Of a stretch of 64,000 bases of DNA, positions 19,125 through 28,435 are shown in pieces. The translations under genes were made by a program, and so were the position numbers. Every line of letters begins with the position of its first letter. Position 1 is the stretch's first letter. The stretch is from contig NZ_JAAORO010000001.1 of NCBI RefSeq assembly GCF_017695955.1, positions 1-64,000 on the forward strand, given 5' to 3'. The notes beneath the pieces were generated by a model. The model ran no database searches, had not been told where the DNA came from, and saw only the letters and a list, made by a program, of their open reading frames with translations. This stretch comes from Prochlorococcus marinus XMU1419 (GTDB lineage: Bacteria > Cyanobacteriota > Cyanobacteriia > PCC-6307 > Cyanobiaceae).

Positions 19125-20246
19125 ATGGCTGATTTTTATCAAATACTTGGAGTTTCACGAGATGCTGATGCTGATACCTTAAAAAGGGCTTATAGAAAAT
19201 TAGCAAGACAATATCATCCTGACGTTAATAAAGAACCTGGTGCTGAAGATAAATTTAAAGAAATTGGGAAAGCTTATGAAGCATTAGCTGATCCTGAAAC
19301 TAGAGCTAGATATGATCAGTTTGGAGAGGCTGGTCTTGGAGGTTCAGCAGGAATGCCTGACATGGGCGATATGGGTGGTTTTGCAGATTTATTTGAAACC
19401 TTTTTTAATGGCTTTGGAGGGCAAACTCCACAAGGAAGAACTCAAAGAAGAGGTCCTCAACAAGGAGATGATTTAAGATATGACCTTAATGTTGATTTTA
19501 AAGATGCAATATTTGGCCAACAAAGAGAAATTACAATTCCTCATCTTGAGACATGTGAAGTCTGTAGGGGAACAGGTGCCAAGCAGGGAACCGGACCAAA
19601 AACTTGCACAACTTGTGGAGGAAGTGGACAAGTTAGAAGAGCTACGAGAACACCATTTGGCAATTTCACACAAGTAGCTGAATGTCCTTCATGTAATGGG
19701 AATGGTCAAATAATCTCAGATCCATGTACAAGTTGCGGCGGTAATGGAGTAAAGCAAGTTAGAAAAAAATTACGAATTAATATTCCTGCAGGAGTTGATA
19801 CTGGTACTAAATTAAGAGTTTCTGGAGAGGGAAATGTTGGTTTGAAGGGAGGTCCATCTGGAGATCTTTATGTTTTTATAAAGGTAAAGAATGATTCGAA
19901 ATTAAAAAGAGATGGTGTGACTATTTATTCAGAAATAGTTGTGAGTTATTTACAGGCGATTTTAGGAGATACTGTTGAAATTACGACAGTTGATGGCAAA
20001 GTTAATTTAAAAATTCCAAGTGGTACGCAACCAAATACAACTCTTTCACTTGAAAATAAAGGGGTACCTAGACTTGGTAATCCAGTTGCCAGAGGAAATC
20101 ATGAAGTTCTAGTAAAGGTAAAATTGCCAACTCGGATAACTGATGAAGAGCGAAATCTTTTAGAGGGCTTAGCTTCTCAGTATTCAGATAAAAATATCAA
20201 TTCCAGTAGTGGACTATTTAGTAAATTATTTGGTAAAGAATCTTAA
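19125..20246 (+). CDS. dnaJ: DnaJ chaperone (type I Hsp40)
   Basis: All type I DnaJ parts are present in 373 residues: a J domain with HPD at 31-33, a Gly/Phe-rich linker ([15 protein letters not shown]), and a zinc-binding domain with four CxxCxGxG-type repeats beginning [24 protein letters not shown] and CTSCGGNG. The C-terminal substrate-binding domain follows. It stimulates the DnaK ATPase and delivers clients. The stop overlaps the start of the TusA-like gene by one base (TAATG), so grpE, dnaJ, the TusA-like gene and rsgA form one tight unit. Confidence 0.96.
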   Translation: MADFYQILGVSRDADADTLKRAYRKLARQYHPDVNKEPGAEDKFKEIGKAYEALADPETRARYDQFGEAGLGGSAGMPDMGDMGGFADLFETFFNGFGGQTPQGRTQRRGPQQGDDLRYDLNVDFKDAIFGQQREITIPHLETCEVCRGTGAKQGTGPKTCTTCGGSGQVRRATRTPFGNFTQVAECPSCNGNGQIISDPCTSCGGNGVKQVRKKLRINIPAGVDTGTKLRVSGEGNVGLKGGPSGDLYVFIKVKNDSKLKRDGVTIYSEIVVSYLQAILGDTVEITTVDGKVNLKIPSGTQPNTTLSLENKGVPRLGNPVARGNHEVLVKVKLPTRITDEERNLLEGLASQYSDKNINSSSGLFSKLFGKES

Positions 20247-20476
20247 TGACTTTTTTAAAGTATTTGGATCTGAAATCTGTTCCATGTCCTTTAAATGTCG
20301 TAAAAATTAAATTGGCTTTAGATAAGTTATCCAAAAATGAACAACTTATTGTTGAATTAGATAAAGGTGAACCAGAAGAAATGGTATTAAAAAATTTAAA
20401 AGAGATGGGATGTTTGTATGAACAAATCAAAGAACATGAAAAATTTTTAAAAATAAAAATTCTGAATGAAAACTAA
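20246..20476 (+). CDS. TusA/SirA-like sulfurtransferase domain protein
   Basis: The 76-residue protein has the size and fold pattern of TusA-family sulfur carriers: a beta strand leading to an invariant cysteine (Cys14 in SVPCPLNVVK), then an alternating beta-alpha pattern with LKEMGCLYEQI. In the family the motif is CPxP; here the second proline is Asn17, so sulfur-relay activity is not assured. It overlaps dnaJ by one base and rsgA by 11 bases, indicating coupled translation. The cytoplasmic role, perhaps in tRNA thiolation or molybdopterin sulfur supply, is inferred from family membership only. Confidence 0.78.
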   Translation: MTFLKYLDLKSVPCPLNVVKIKLALDKLSKNEQLIVELDKGEPEEMVLKNLKEMGCLYEQIKEHEKFLKIKILNEN

Positions 20477-21383
20477 TATTAAAAGTTTAGGCTTAGTTAC
20501 GAAAAAATTTAATGAATTTTTCCTTGTTGACCAAAAAAATAAAGAAAACTTGGGAAATAGCGAAAGATTTTTATGTAAGGTAAGAAAATCTATAAATTTC
20601 AAAGATCAATTTATTTATGTTGGAGATGAAGTAGAAATTGATAATATTGATTTAACAAGCAAACGGGCAGTAATAACAAGTCTAAAAAAAAGACAAAATT
20701 TATTAAATAGACCATCAGTTGCAAATATTTCTAATATTTACATAACTTTTTCAGTTGAAGAGCCAAAGTTAAATTTATCTCAAGTTAATAGGTTTTTGAT
20801 ATCAGCAGAATCTATGGGGGTAGAAGTCTCATTAGTTTTGACAAAGTGTGATTTAATATCAGATAAAAAACAGATTTTTTTACTTGATAAATTTAAGAAA
20901 TGGGGTTATCAAGCAATTACTTTAAATTTACATAAATCTAATCACTTTGAAGATTTATTAGCTCAGTTAAAGAAAAAAAGGTGTTCGATTTTTATGGGCC
21001 CATCCGGAGTTGGTAAAACTACTTTGCTTAATAAGATAATTCCAGGTCTTCAAAATAGTACTGCTCCAGTTTCCAATAAAATTAAGAGGGGCAAAAACAC
21101 TACTCGAAATGTTGAGTTATTTTCCATATCTAATCAAAGTTATATTGTTGATACACCAGGTTTTAATATGCAACCTTTAGAGGTTGATATCAGATTGTTA
21201 CCAAATCTCTTTTCGGAAATAAATAAACAAGTAATTAATGAAGGAATTAGGTGTAAATTTCGGGACTGCTTACATTTGAATGATGAGGGCTGTAATTTAA
21301 ACAAATCTTTTGAAAGATATCCTTTTTATAAAGAAATGATAGAGTCTTCTAAGAGTCACTATTATCAAAACCCGGAAGATTAA
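20466..21383 (+). CDS. rsgA: Small ribosomal subunit biogenesis GTPase RsgA
   Basis: RsgA is a circularly permuted GTPase that matures the 30S subunit. The motif order G4-G1-G3 is visible: LTKCDLI (about 121-127), [11 protein letters not shown] (178-188) and VDTPGFN (about 235-241). An N-terminal OB-fold precedes them and a zinc-binding tail follows, with [16 protein letters not shown]. The 305-residue length is normal. The start lies 11 bp inside the TusA-like gene. The 3' end overlaps the convergent ybaB gene by 35 bp, so the two messages are mutually antisense at their ends. Confidence 0.95.
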   Translation: MKTNIKSLGLVTKKFNEFFLVDQKNKENLGNSERFLCKVRKSINFKDQFIYVGDEVEIDNIDLTSKRAVITSLKKRQNLLNRPSVANISNIYITFSVEEPKLNLSQVNRFLISAESMGVEVSLVLTKCDLISDKKQIFLLDKFKKWGYQAITLNLHKSNHFEDLLAQLKKKRCSIFMGPSGVGKTTLLNKIIPGLQNSTAPVSNKIKRGKNTTRNVELFSISNQSYIVDTPGFNMQPLEVDIRLLPNLFSEINKQVINEGIRCKFRDCLHLNDEGCNLNKSFERYPFYKEMIESSKSHYYQNPED

Positions 21384-21699
21384 GATTTAATCCACCAGTT
21401 AAATCATTCATTCTTTCTTTCATAGTGGTGGTAGATAATTCATGAGCTTTTTGAATGGCTTGTAATATGTTTTGCTCAATTTTTTCTTTATCTGAATTTA
21501 AAATATTGTCTTGCACTTCTACCTTTAAGGGAACTTGGTTCCCACTTATCCAGACTTTTACCATTTCATCATCACTTTTACCCTCAATTTCCATATTTTC
21601 CAGTTCATCTTGCAATTTTTGAGCATCTTGTTGAATTTGTTTAGCTTTTTTAAAAGCTTCTGTAAGTTGTCCAAAATTAGGAAGTCCAAAACCAGCCAT
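21349..21699 (-). CDS. YbaB/EbfC nucleoid-associated protein
   Basis: The 116-residue protein matches the YbaB/EbfC family, small dimeric DNA-binding proteins. It has the helix [26 protein letters not shown] followed by the beta segment [21 protein letters not shown] and the C-terminal helix with [20 protein letters not shown]. The N-terminal [12 protein letters not shown] extension is the cyanobacterial form as I recall it. It ends inside rsgA, overlapping by 35 bp on the opposite strand, and lies 18 bp downstream of murB on the same strand. Confidence 0.93.
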   Translation of the reverse strand: MAGFGLPNFGQLTEAFKKAKQIQQDAQKLQDELENMEIEGKSDDEMVKVWISGNQVPLKVEVQDNILNSDKEKIEQNILQAIQKAHELSTTTMKERMNDLTGGLNLNLPGFDNSDS

Positions 21700-21717
21700 T
21701 TGATAAAAAAAGTTTCT

Positions 21718-22611
21718 TTAATTAGGATAGTCAAAACCAATCATTCTTACTTCCGGTTGCAAATAAATACCTTTGTTTTGTAGTACTTTTTGTTGAATTG
21801 CAGTTATTAATTCATAAATATCTTTTGAACTTGCTGAAGAATTGTTAACTATAAAATTTGAATGCATTGTTGAAATTTCTGCACCACCAATTTTAAAACC
21901 TTTTAAACCCATATCATCAATTATTTTTGCTGCATAATTATTTTCAGGATTTTTAAAAACGCTACCAAAACTTGGTAAATGATATGGCTGTGTTTTTGTT
22001 TTAAATTTAAGGTTATTTTTGGTTGTTTGAATTAATTTATCGAGATTCCCATTAGGTTCAAAATGTAGTTTTGCACTAATAATTGCCAAATCATTTTTTT
22101 GAAAAGAGCTTGATCTATACTCAAAATTGATATCTTTTTTGTCAATTTCAAGTTTTTCATGAGTTTTATTATTTATAACTTTTACAGATATAAGATTTTT
22201 TGCTAACGATAAATCACCAGTCCCGGCATTCATATAAATTGCTCCTCCCAAAGTTCCTGGAATTCCGACAGCCCATTCCCCTCCTTGCAATCCATTTTTA
22301 GCGAGAGAATTAGATAATGTTGGGAGCATCACACCTGCTTCTGCTTCAACAATTCCTGAATATTTTTCTATTTTTAATGACTTCATTTTTTTTGTACATA
22401 TAACTAAACCTTTAATGAAAATATTGTTTATTAAAAGATTTGATCCTGCTCCAATTATTTGGCATCTTTTATTTCTGGAATTACACCATTTTATTAAATA
22501 AGAAAGTTCTTTTACATTTCTTGGTTCAGCAAAATATTCAGCTATTCCACCAACTTTTATAGTTGTATGATTACTTAGATTACAGTTTTCAGAAAAAATT
22601 TTTTTATTCAT
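21718..22611 (-). CDS. murB: UDP-N-acetylenolpyruvoylglucosamine reductase
   Basis: MurB is the FAD enzyme that reduces UDP-GlcNAc-enolpyruvate to UDP-MurNAc. FAD-binding motifs GAGSNLL (54-60) and WAVGIPGTLGGAIYMNAG (113-130) are present. So are FEYRSSSF (163-170) and the catalytic serine region PSFGSVFKNP (213-222), with Ser217 as the likely proton donor. At 297 residues it is close to the Bacillus-type (type II) MurB. It lies 16 bp downstream of murC on the same strand, a conserved cell-wall pair, and is followed by ybaB. Confidence 0.95.
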   Translation of the reverse strand: MNKKIFSENCNLSNHTTIKVGGIAEYFAEPRNVKELSYLIKWCNSRNKRCQIIGAGSNLLINNIFIKGLVICTKKMKSLKIEKYSGIVEAEAGVMLPTLSNSLAKNGLQGGEWAVGIPGTLGGAIYMNAGTGDLSLAKNLISVKVINNKTHEKLEIDKKDINFEYRSSSFQKNDLAIISAKLHFEPNGNLDKLIQTTKNNLKFKTKTQPYHLPSFGSVFKNPENNYAAKIIDDMGLKGFKIGGAEISTMHSNFIVNNSSASSKDIYELITAIQQKVLQNKGIYLQPEVRMIGFDYPN

Positions 22612-22627
22612 AAATTAAGTAAAAATT

Positions 22628-24037
22628 TTAGTTATCTTTTCTTTTTAAAATTGACCAAAAATTATGACAATTTCCAGCTCCCATATTCAAAATTAAATCT
22701 CCTTTTTGAGTTAATTTGTAAAAGTTTTTTGCTATTTCATGATAATTATTTAAGTAACAAACATTTTTGTTTCTTTTATATATCAAATCGGTAATAATTT
22801 TTGAAGTAATTTTATCTTTGTTTACTTCTCCTGCAGAATAAATACTAGTTAAATAAATAACATCTGCTTTTGATAATTCTTCAGCAAAATCTTTAGCAAA
22901 TTGTTTGACTCTAGAATATCTGTGAGGTTGAAATATGGCTATTAATCTACTTTTTTGAAATTCATTATTGAGTGTTTGCTTAACAAATAGTCTTCCTAAT
23001 TTAATTGTTTCTTTTATTTCGTTTGGGTGATGTGCATAGTCATCATAAAAGCTTCTTCCATCTATTTTGCCCCTGAATTCAAATCTTTTTTTTGGTAGTT
23101 TGAGGTATTTAATATTTTTCTTAATTTCTATAAAATCTACACCTATCATTCTTGAAGCTGCAATTGCGGCGGTGATATTAGATAAGTTGTGTAGTCCTGG
23201 AATTGGAATATTTAAATTACTAATGAAATTTCCATTTTCAAAATACTCCCCAACCGTGTGACTTTCGGAAATCTCAGTAGGGATTATGGCATAATCAACG
23301 TTTTTTGCTGTTGTGTTTGACCACTTAATATCAGAATAAAAATTATTTCTCGTGGTAACACAGTCAAAATTAAGTAATAATTTTTTTGAGTTTGCAGCGA
23401 ATTCTTTAAAAGAAGATATAACTTTACCTAAATCAGAAAAATGATCGCAATGATCAAAGTCAATGTTATTAATTATTCCAATATCAGGTTTATATTTATT
23501 AATTGTCCCATCAGATTCATCAACTTCAGCTACTAAGAATTTTGTATCTTCCAAATGACAATTAGAGTTGTAGATAGGAATTATACCTCCTGTTATTGAA
23601 GAACAATTTTCTGTACATAACTCAAGAAGTGTTGAGAGAAATGTACTGGTTGAAGTTTTTCCATGACTGCCTGCTACTGCCAATGAGATATAAGTTTGCA
23701 TTAGCATTGACAGTATTTCTGAACGATGTTTTATTAAAAATTTTTTTTCTCTGCAGTATGAAAATTCTTCATTTTCTTGTTTGATTGCGGAGCTTACAAC
23801 AAAATAAATCAATTTGTTGGTAAATTTTGAAATTACAAATTCAATATTTTGTCGAGCTTGAGAAGTAAAGATTACTGCACCTAATTGTTCTAATTTATTA
23901 GTTTCATTGTTTTTCACTAGATCAGAGCCTGAAACTGAACAACCTTTTTTAAGTAAACCCATTGCTAATGCTGACATTCCAATACCTCCGATCCCAATAA
24001 AATGAAAATGACTTTTCAACATTAATTCTTTATCCAA
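22628..24037 (-). CDS. murC: UDP-N-acetylmuramate--L-alanine ligase
   Basis: MurC adds the first amino acid of the peptidoglycan stem. The 469-residue protein has the N-terminal Rossmann motif HFIGIGGIGMS (12-22), the ATP loop VAGSHGKTSTS (121-131) and the later VDESDGTINKYKPDIGIINNIDFDHCDHF segment typical of the Mur ligases. It is transcribed away from gap2, with a 194-bp divergent promoter region between them, and leads the murC-murB-ybaB group. Length and start (ATG at 24037) are as expected. Confidence 0.96.
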   Translation of the reverse strand: MDKELMLKSHFHFIGIGGIGMSALAMGLLKKGCSVSGSDLVKNNETNKLEQLGAVIFTSQARQNIEFVISKFTNKLIYFVVSSAIKQENEEFSYCREKKFLIKHRSEILSMLMQTYISLAVAGSHGKTSTSTFLSTLLELCTENCSSITGGIIPIYNSNCHLEDTKFLVAEVDESDGTINKYKPDIGIINNIDFDHCDHFSDLGKVISSFKEFAANSKKLLLNFDCVTTRNNFYSDIKWSNTTAKNVDYAIIPTEISESHTVGEYFENGNFISNLNIPIPGLHNLSNITAAIAASRMIGVDFIEIKKNIKYLKLPKKRFEFRGKIDGRSFYDDYAHHPNEIKETIKLGRLFVKQTLNNEFQKSRLIAIFQPHRYSRVKQFAKDFAEELSKADVIYLTSIYSAGEVNKDKITSKIITDLIYKRNKNVCYLNNYHEIAKNFYKLTQKGDLILNMGAGNCHNFWSILKRKDN

Positions 24038-24165
24038 TGTGTATCTTTTACTTAAATTAAAATAACTTCTAGGTAAAATTTTGCTATTTTTTTTAAAAAA
24101 AAAAAAGTTTTTTCTCCTTGAATTAATACAAAACTAGACTTATTTGCTTAATAAATCAAAAAAAC

Positions 24166-24195
24166 CTTACGTTATTGCACAAAATTCAGTATGAT
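24166..24195 (+). promoter_or_regulatory. Candidate gap2 promoter
   Basis: A good -10 hexamer, TATGAT, is at 24190-24195. A weak -35, CTTACG, lies 18 bp upstream at 24166-24171. The start of transcription would be near 24202, about 30 bases before the gap2 ATG. Upstream of it lies a T8-A12-G-T6 homopolymer block (24087-24113) in the murC/gap2 divergent region. This is based on motif matching only. Confidence 0.35.
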
Positions 24196-24231
24196 CAGCA
24201 ACTTAGGTTAATCATTTAGAAATTATTAGTT

Positions 24232-25254
24232 ATGACTTTGCGTGTTGCAATTAACGGCTTTGGCAGAATTGGTCGAAACTTTATGCGTTGTTGGCTTAGT
24301 AGAGGGGCTTACACCAATATTGAAGTAGTAGGAATTAATGTTACCTCTGATCCCAAGACTAATGCTCATCTATTAAAGTACGACTCAGTCCTTGGGCAAC
24401 TTGATGGTGTTGATATTCAATATACTGATGACACTTTTGTAATTAATAACAAGACAATTAAGTGTTTCTCTGATAGGAACCCACTTAATCTTCCTTGGAA
24501 AGACTGGGGTGTAGATTTGGTTATTGAATCTACTGGAGTTTTTAATACAGATGTAGGTGCAAGTAAGCACTTAGAAGTTGGAGCAAAAAAGGTAATTTTA
24601 ACTGCTCCTGGTAAAGGCGATGGGGTTGGTACTTATGTAGTTGGAGTTAATGCTGATACATATAAACATAAAGATTATGATATTTTGAGTAATGCAAGTT
24701 GTACAACAAACTGTTTAGCTCCAGTTGTAAAAGTTTTAGACCAAACTTTTGGTATTAACAAAGGTTTGATGACCACAATACATAGTTATACAGGCGACCA
24801 AAGAATTCTAGATAATAGTCATAGAGATTTAAGAAGGGCTAGAGCTGCTGCTACAAATATCGTTCCTACTTCTACAGGTGCTGCAAAAGCAGTAGCACTT
24901 GTGTATCCAGAAATGAAAGGCAAATTAACAGGAATTGCAATGAGAGTCCCAACTCCTAATGTTTCAGCAGTAGATTTCGTTTTTGAATCTTCTAAGTCTG
25001 TCACAACCGAAGAAGTCAATAATGCTCTTAAGGAAGCATCTTTAGGTTCAATGAAAGGCATTATTAAGTATGGAGATGAACCATTAGTGTCAAGCGATTA
25101 TGCAGGTACTAACGAATCATCAATTGTAGACAGCGACCTCACTATGTGTATTGGTGATAATCTTGTTAAAGTCCTTGCTTGGTATGATAACGAGTGGGGC
25201 TATAGTCAAAGGGTTGTTGATCTAGCAGAGATTGTTGCTAAAAATTGGGAATAA
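24232..25254 (+). CDS. gap2: Glyceraldehyde-3-phosphate dehydrogenase, Calvin-cycle type (Gap2)
   Basis: The 340-residue enzyme has the NAD(P)-binding motif [10 protein letters not shown] (7-16) and the catalytic Cys157 in [12 protein letters not shown]. The coenzyme region [18 protein letters not shown] (35-52) is like chloroplast and cyanobacterial Gap2, which uses NADPH as well as NADH, rather than the glycolytic Gap1. It would reduce 1,3-bisphosphoglycerate in carbon fixation. The gene stands alone, with murC divergent upstream and thiL convergent directly at its 3' end with no gap. Confidence 0.95.
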   Translation: MTLRVAINGFGRIGRNFMRCWLSRGAYTNIEVVGINVTSDPKTNAHLLKYDSVLGQLDGVDIQYTDDTFVINNKTIKCFSDRNPLNLPWKDWGVDLVIESTGVFNTDVGASKHLEVGAKKVILTAPGKGDGVGTYVVGVNADTYKHKDYDILSNASCTTNCLAPVVKVLDQTFGINKGLMTTIHSYTGDQRILDNSHRDLRRARAAATNIVPTSTGAAKAVALVYPEMKGKLTGIAMRVPTPNVSAVDFVFESSKSVTTEEVNNALKEASLGSMKGIIKYGDEPLVSSDYAGTNESSIVDSDLTMCIGDNLVKVLAWYDNEWGYSQRVVDLAEIVAKNWE

Positions 25255-26241
25255 TTAAAAGTGCTTATAAGGAGTCTTCTTCAATAATTTATTTTTACTT
25301 TTATCTTTAAATTCTATTGATGGTACACCTTTAGCAAGATAACCGATTGCGTAAATGCTTTTATCTAATTTAGATAAATTATTGGCCCATTTTTTGGGTA
25401 ATGAGAAAACTAACTCGTAATCTTCACCTCCAAAAAAATAATACTCATCCCATTTATCTCCTTGGGGCCAATCTTTATCTTTGGGTATTTTTTCATAATT
25501 CATTATTGCTTTACAGTTACTAGCTACTGTTAAATCTTGTATAGCTTGAAAAAGACCATCGCTACTATCGGTACATCCTATTCTCTTTATTTTTTTATTG
25601 GATCGAGTTTTTAGGAGATTTTTTAGAAAATTTGGGTAAACTTGAGGGCGACAAAAATGTTTAATAGATTTACTGATTAATCTTTTATTAAGAGAAACAT
25701 TGTTATCGAAATTAATTTTATTTTGTATCAAAAATCCTAGTTTGCTAAGTCCATGAATTCCTGTGGTTAAGATAATATCTCCTGGTTTACAAGCATTTCT
25801 TCGTAATTCAAGTTCACCTTGAATCCCAAAAGCTGTAATTGAAATAATTTTTTTATCTCCTTTTGAGCAATCTCCCCCAAGAATCACCCCGCCATATTTT
25901 TTTAATGCTTTATTTATTCCTATGTATAATTCTTCAACCCAAATCCACTCAGTTCTAGCAGGCAGAATTAGACTTATTGTAATGCCTATAGTTTTTTTGC
26001 TTCCGCTGGATAATAAGTCAGAGATGTTGCAAACAACAGCTTTCCATCCAAGGTCTTGAGAGCAAATTGTATTGTCATTGAAATGAACATTTTCTACCAA
26101 AGAATCAGTATTAACAAGTAAATTTTCTTTTTTAGTTTTGATTAAAGCGCAATCATCTGAAATTTGATTTTTAGGCATAAATTTTTCTAGCCTTTTTATT
26201 AATTCTTTTTCCCCTATGTCTTTTAGTACTTCTTTATGCAT
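25255..26241 (-). CDS. thiL: Thiamine-monophosphate kinase
   Basis: ThiL phosphorylates thiamine monophosphate to the active diphosphate. The 328-residue protein fits the PurM/AIR-synthase-like kinase fold, with ISDDCALIKTKKENLLVNTDSLVENVHF near the N-terminus, GGVILGGDCSKGDKKIISITAFG in the middle and IGCTDSSDGLFQAIQDL plus FFGGEDYELVFSLP toward the C-terminus. It overlaps the upstream cyclophilin gene by 8 bp. The stop abuts the gap2 stop on the other strand. ThiO, also for thiamine, is encoded at 50.7-51.8 kb. Confidence 0.94.
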   Translation of the reverse strand: MHKEVLKDIGEKELIKRLEKFMPKNQISDDCALIKTKKENLLVNTDSLVENVHFNDNTICSQDLGWKAVVCNISDLLSSGSKKTIGITISLILPARTEWIWVEELYIGINKALKKYGGVILGGDCSKGDKKIISITAFGIQGELELRRNACKPGDIILTTGIHGLSKLGFLIQNKINFDNNVSLNKRLISKSIKHFCRPQVYPNFLKNLLKTRSNKKIKRIGCTDSSDGLFQAIQDLTVASNCKAIMNYEKIPKDKDWPQGDKWDEYYFFGGEDYELVFSLPKKWANNLSKLDKSIYAIGYLAKGVPSIEFKDKSKNKLLKKTPYKHF

Positions 26242-27325
26242 TTAATTTGAGATTTTCAATCCCTTCTAAAACATCAACTGAGATTATTGTGTCATCTTTA
26301 CTAAGCTGTTCTAGTACATCAAATCCATCTATGACGTAACCAAAGGCAGCATTCCTCCCGTCAATTAAATTTCGACCTGCAGGATTTAATTCTGCTTCAT
26401 ATAAAAAGAAGAAAAATTGCGATGAGCCATCATCAACTGAGGTATTGGAATGGGACCATCCTAGAGTGCCAAGTGTTGCAAAAGGTAATGTTGGGGTCTC
26501 TGTGTACAGACCTAAATCTTCAAAAGTTTGATTATAAAAAGTATCTTTTTGATCAGGAATTCTAATTTCTAATGGAACGTGACGTTCTTCGTTTGTTTCA
26601 GGATCTATATATCCAATAGCTTCACCAATAGGATCACCTGTTTGCAATACAAAAAATTCTTCTGCTCTGTTAATAGGTAAATCTTTGTAGAAGTTTTTTG
26701 AAGCTAAATCTACAAATGCTCCCGCTGTAAGTGGAGCGTTGAATCCATCCACAATAGCTTGCATATCTCCTTTGGAGGTCTTTATATTGACTTTTGCTCT
26801 GCCCAGTAATCTTGGTAAATTATCAAACTCCTTGGGAATAGCGTAGGGAAATTCATTTGGCAGAAAATATTCTTCTAATCCACCTATTTTATCTAAAGCA
26901 TTTCTGCGGGTCGCTATAAATGAGTATTTATCCTTTGATTTTGAATATTCTTGAAGACTATCAAAATTTTCTTTTAGTTCTAAAAATGTTTGTTCAGCAA
27001 TTTTCTTATTATCGTTTGGTAATTCTTGAATAATCCGGCTTTGGTATTTTTTTAGTAAAGATTGACATTTTGTAACAGTTTTCGTAAGGGCGGGCCATCT
27101 TCCTCCTCTTACAAGGTCACTAGTTTCTTCCAATTTGTGTTGAATTTCTTGTAACTCAACTTGCTTGATAGGTAGTGCGTTCCTGAGGATTGCACTAGGG
27201 TCTTTTACTGCATTTCCAGTGGGCAAATCAGCCAGTACTTCAATCGGTTTAAAGAGAAAAACCTCAAAAATTATGATTAATAGAATTAATAAAAGTTTGT
27301 TCTGATTTGATAAGAATTTTTGCAT
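26234..27325 (-). CDS. Exported cyclophilin-type peptidyl-prolyl isomerase (CYP38/TLP40-like)
   Basis: The 363-residue protein starts with a signal peptide (hydrophobic LLLILLIIIFEVFLF, residues 11-25, then LADLPTG). A helical region (about 40-165) precedes a cyclophilin domain from about 170 to 355, with segments ATLGTLGWSHSNTSVDDGSSQFFFFLY and GRNAAFGYVIDGFDVLEQL. This layout matches the thylakoid-lumen protein CYP38/TLP40, which assists photosystem II assembly. Lumenal location is inferred from the leader. It overlaps thiL by 8 bp and is divergent from efp, with 43 bp between the starts. Confidence 0.88.
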   Translation of the reverse strand: MQKFLSNQNKLLLILLIIIFEVFLFKPIEVLADLPTGNAVKDPSAILRNALPIKQVELQEIQHKLEETSDLVRGGRWPALTKTVTKCQSLLKKYQSRIIQELPNDNKKIAEQTFLELKENFDSLQEYSKSKDKYSFIATRRNALDKIGGLEEYFLPNEFPYAIPKEFDNLPRLLGRAKVNIKTSKGDMQAIVDGFNAPLTAGAFVDLASKNFYKDLPINRAEEFFVLQTGDPIGEAIGYIDPETNEERHVPLEIRIPDQKDTFYNQTFEDLGLYTETPTLPFATLGTLGWSHSNTSVDDGSSQFFFFLYEAELNPAGRNLIDGRNAAFGYVIDGFDVLEQLSKDDTIISVDVLEGIENLKLNA

Positions 27326-27368
27326 AGCACTCTTGCAGGTTTATGATCCATGAGGATTTAATACAGGA

Positions 27369-27929
27369 ATGATTTCCAGTAACGATTTTCGCACAGGTAC
27401 CACCATCGAATTAGATGGACAAGTTTGGCGTGTTGTAGAATTTCTACATGTCAAGCCTGGTAAGGGTTCTGCTTTCGTGCGAACAAAATTAAAATCAGTT
27501 CAAAGCGGCAACGTGGTTGAAAAAACTTTTCGAGCCGGAGAATCTGTACAACAGGCTATCCTTGAGAAGTCTAACCTGCAACATACTTATGTGGAGTCTG
27601 AAGATTATGTTTTTATGGATATGACAAGTTTTGAAGAGACAAGACTTTCCTCTGAACAAATAGGTAAAGGCGCTAAGTATTTGAAAGAGGGAATGGAGGT
27701 TAATGTAATTTTCCACAATGGTAGAGTTTTAGAGGTAGAACTTCCAATATCTATCACTTTGAAAGTAACAGAGACTGATCCTGGAGTTAAAGGTGATACT
27801 GCTAGTGGGGGTACGAAACCAGCTATCCTAGAAACAGGTGCTCAAGTTATGGTTCCTTTATTTATTTCAGTAGGTGAAATGATTAAAGTTGACACTCGTA
27901 ATGATAGTTATCTTGGACGTGAAAATTAA
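27369..27929 (+). CDS. efp: Translation elongation factor P
   Basis: EF-P relieves ribosome stalling at polyproline. The 186-residue protein has the N-terminal KOW-like domain with the tip loop [15 protein letters not shown], where Lys32 is the position of the usual post-translational modification, then two OB-like domains ending [12 protein letters not shown]. It shares one base (TAATG) with accB. The efp-accB arrangement is common in cyanobacteria and suggests one transcript. No EpmA or EarP gene lies nearby. Confidence 0.97.
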   Translation: MISSNDFRTGTTIELDGQVWRVVEFLHVKPGKGSAFVRTKLKSVQSGNVVEKTFRAGESVQQAILEKSNLQHTYVESEDYVFMDMTSFEETRLSSEQIGKGAKYLKEGMEVNVIFHNGRVLEVELPISITLKVTETDPGVKGDTASGGTKPAILETGAQVMVPLFISVGEMIKVDTRNDSYLGREN

Positions 27930-28435
27930 TGGCTATGAAATTAGATCATGAAGACTTAAATCGCCTAATAGAGAAAATCTCTACAAGCGATATTCAAGAA
28001 TTCTCGCTTGAGGGAGAAGATTTTAAGCTAGAAATAAAAAGAAATTTATTTGATCAAAACCAAGTTACTAATAATTTAGTTTCTAATACTTCGTTTGATA
28101 AGCAAAAAATTGTTAATCAAAAATCCATCAATGATAATGCTTCAATAGTTAGCGAACCTGAAGTACAACAGGTAGCCCCTCCTGGGCGTTCAGGCCTCAC
28201 TGAAATCACTTCGCCTATGGTAGGAACGTTTTATAGGGCTGCAGCGCCCGGAGAGGATCCATTCGTCGAAGTAGGAAATAAAGTTAATGTCGGTCAAACT
28301 ATATGTATTTTGGAAGCTATGAAGTTAATGAATGAAATTGAATCTGAATTTAATGCTGAAATAGTTGAGATTCTCGTTGAGAATGGAACGCCAGTTGAAT
28401 TTGGCCAAGTTTTAATGCGTGTTAAGCAGTTTTGA
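27929..28435 (+). CDS. accB: Acetyl-CoA carboxylase biotin carboxyl carrier protein
   Basis: BCCP carries carboxybiotin between the two half-reactions of acetyl-CoA carboxylase. The 168-residue protein has an N-terminal helical domain, a flexible linker (APPGRSGLT) and the C-terminal biotinyl domain with SPMVGTFYRAAAPG and the biotinylation motif EAMKLMNE (Lys132). It is translationally coupled to efp. The last 24 bp overlap the 3' end of pdxA on the opposite strand. The other acc subunits are not in the window. Confidence 0.97.
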   Translation: MAMKLDHEDLNRLIEKISTSDIQEFSLEGEDFKLEIKRNLFDQNQVTNNLVSNTSFDKQKIVNQKSINDNASIVSEPEVQQVAPPGRSGLTEITSPMVGTFYRAAAPGEDPFVEVGNKVNVGQTICILEAMKLMNEIESEFNAEIVEILVENGTPVEFGQVLMRVKQF

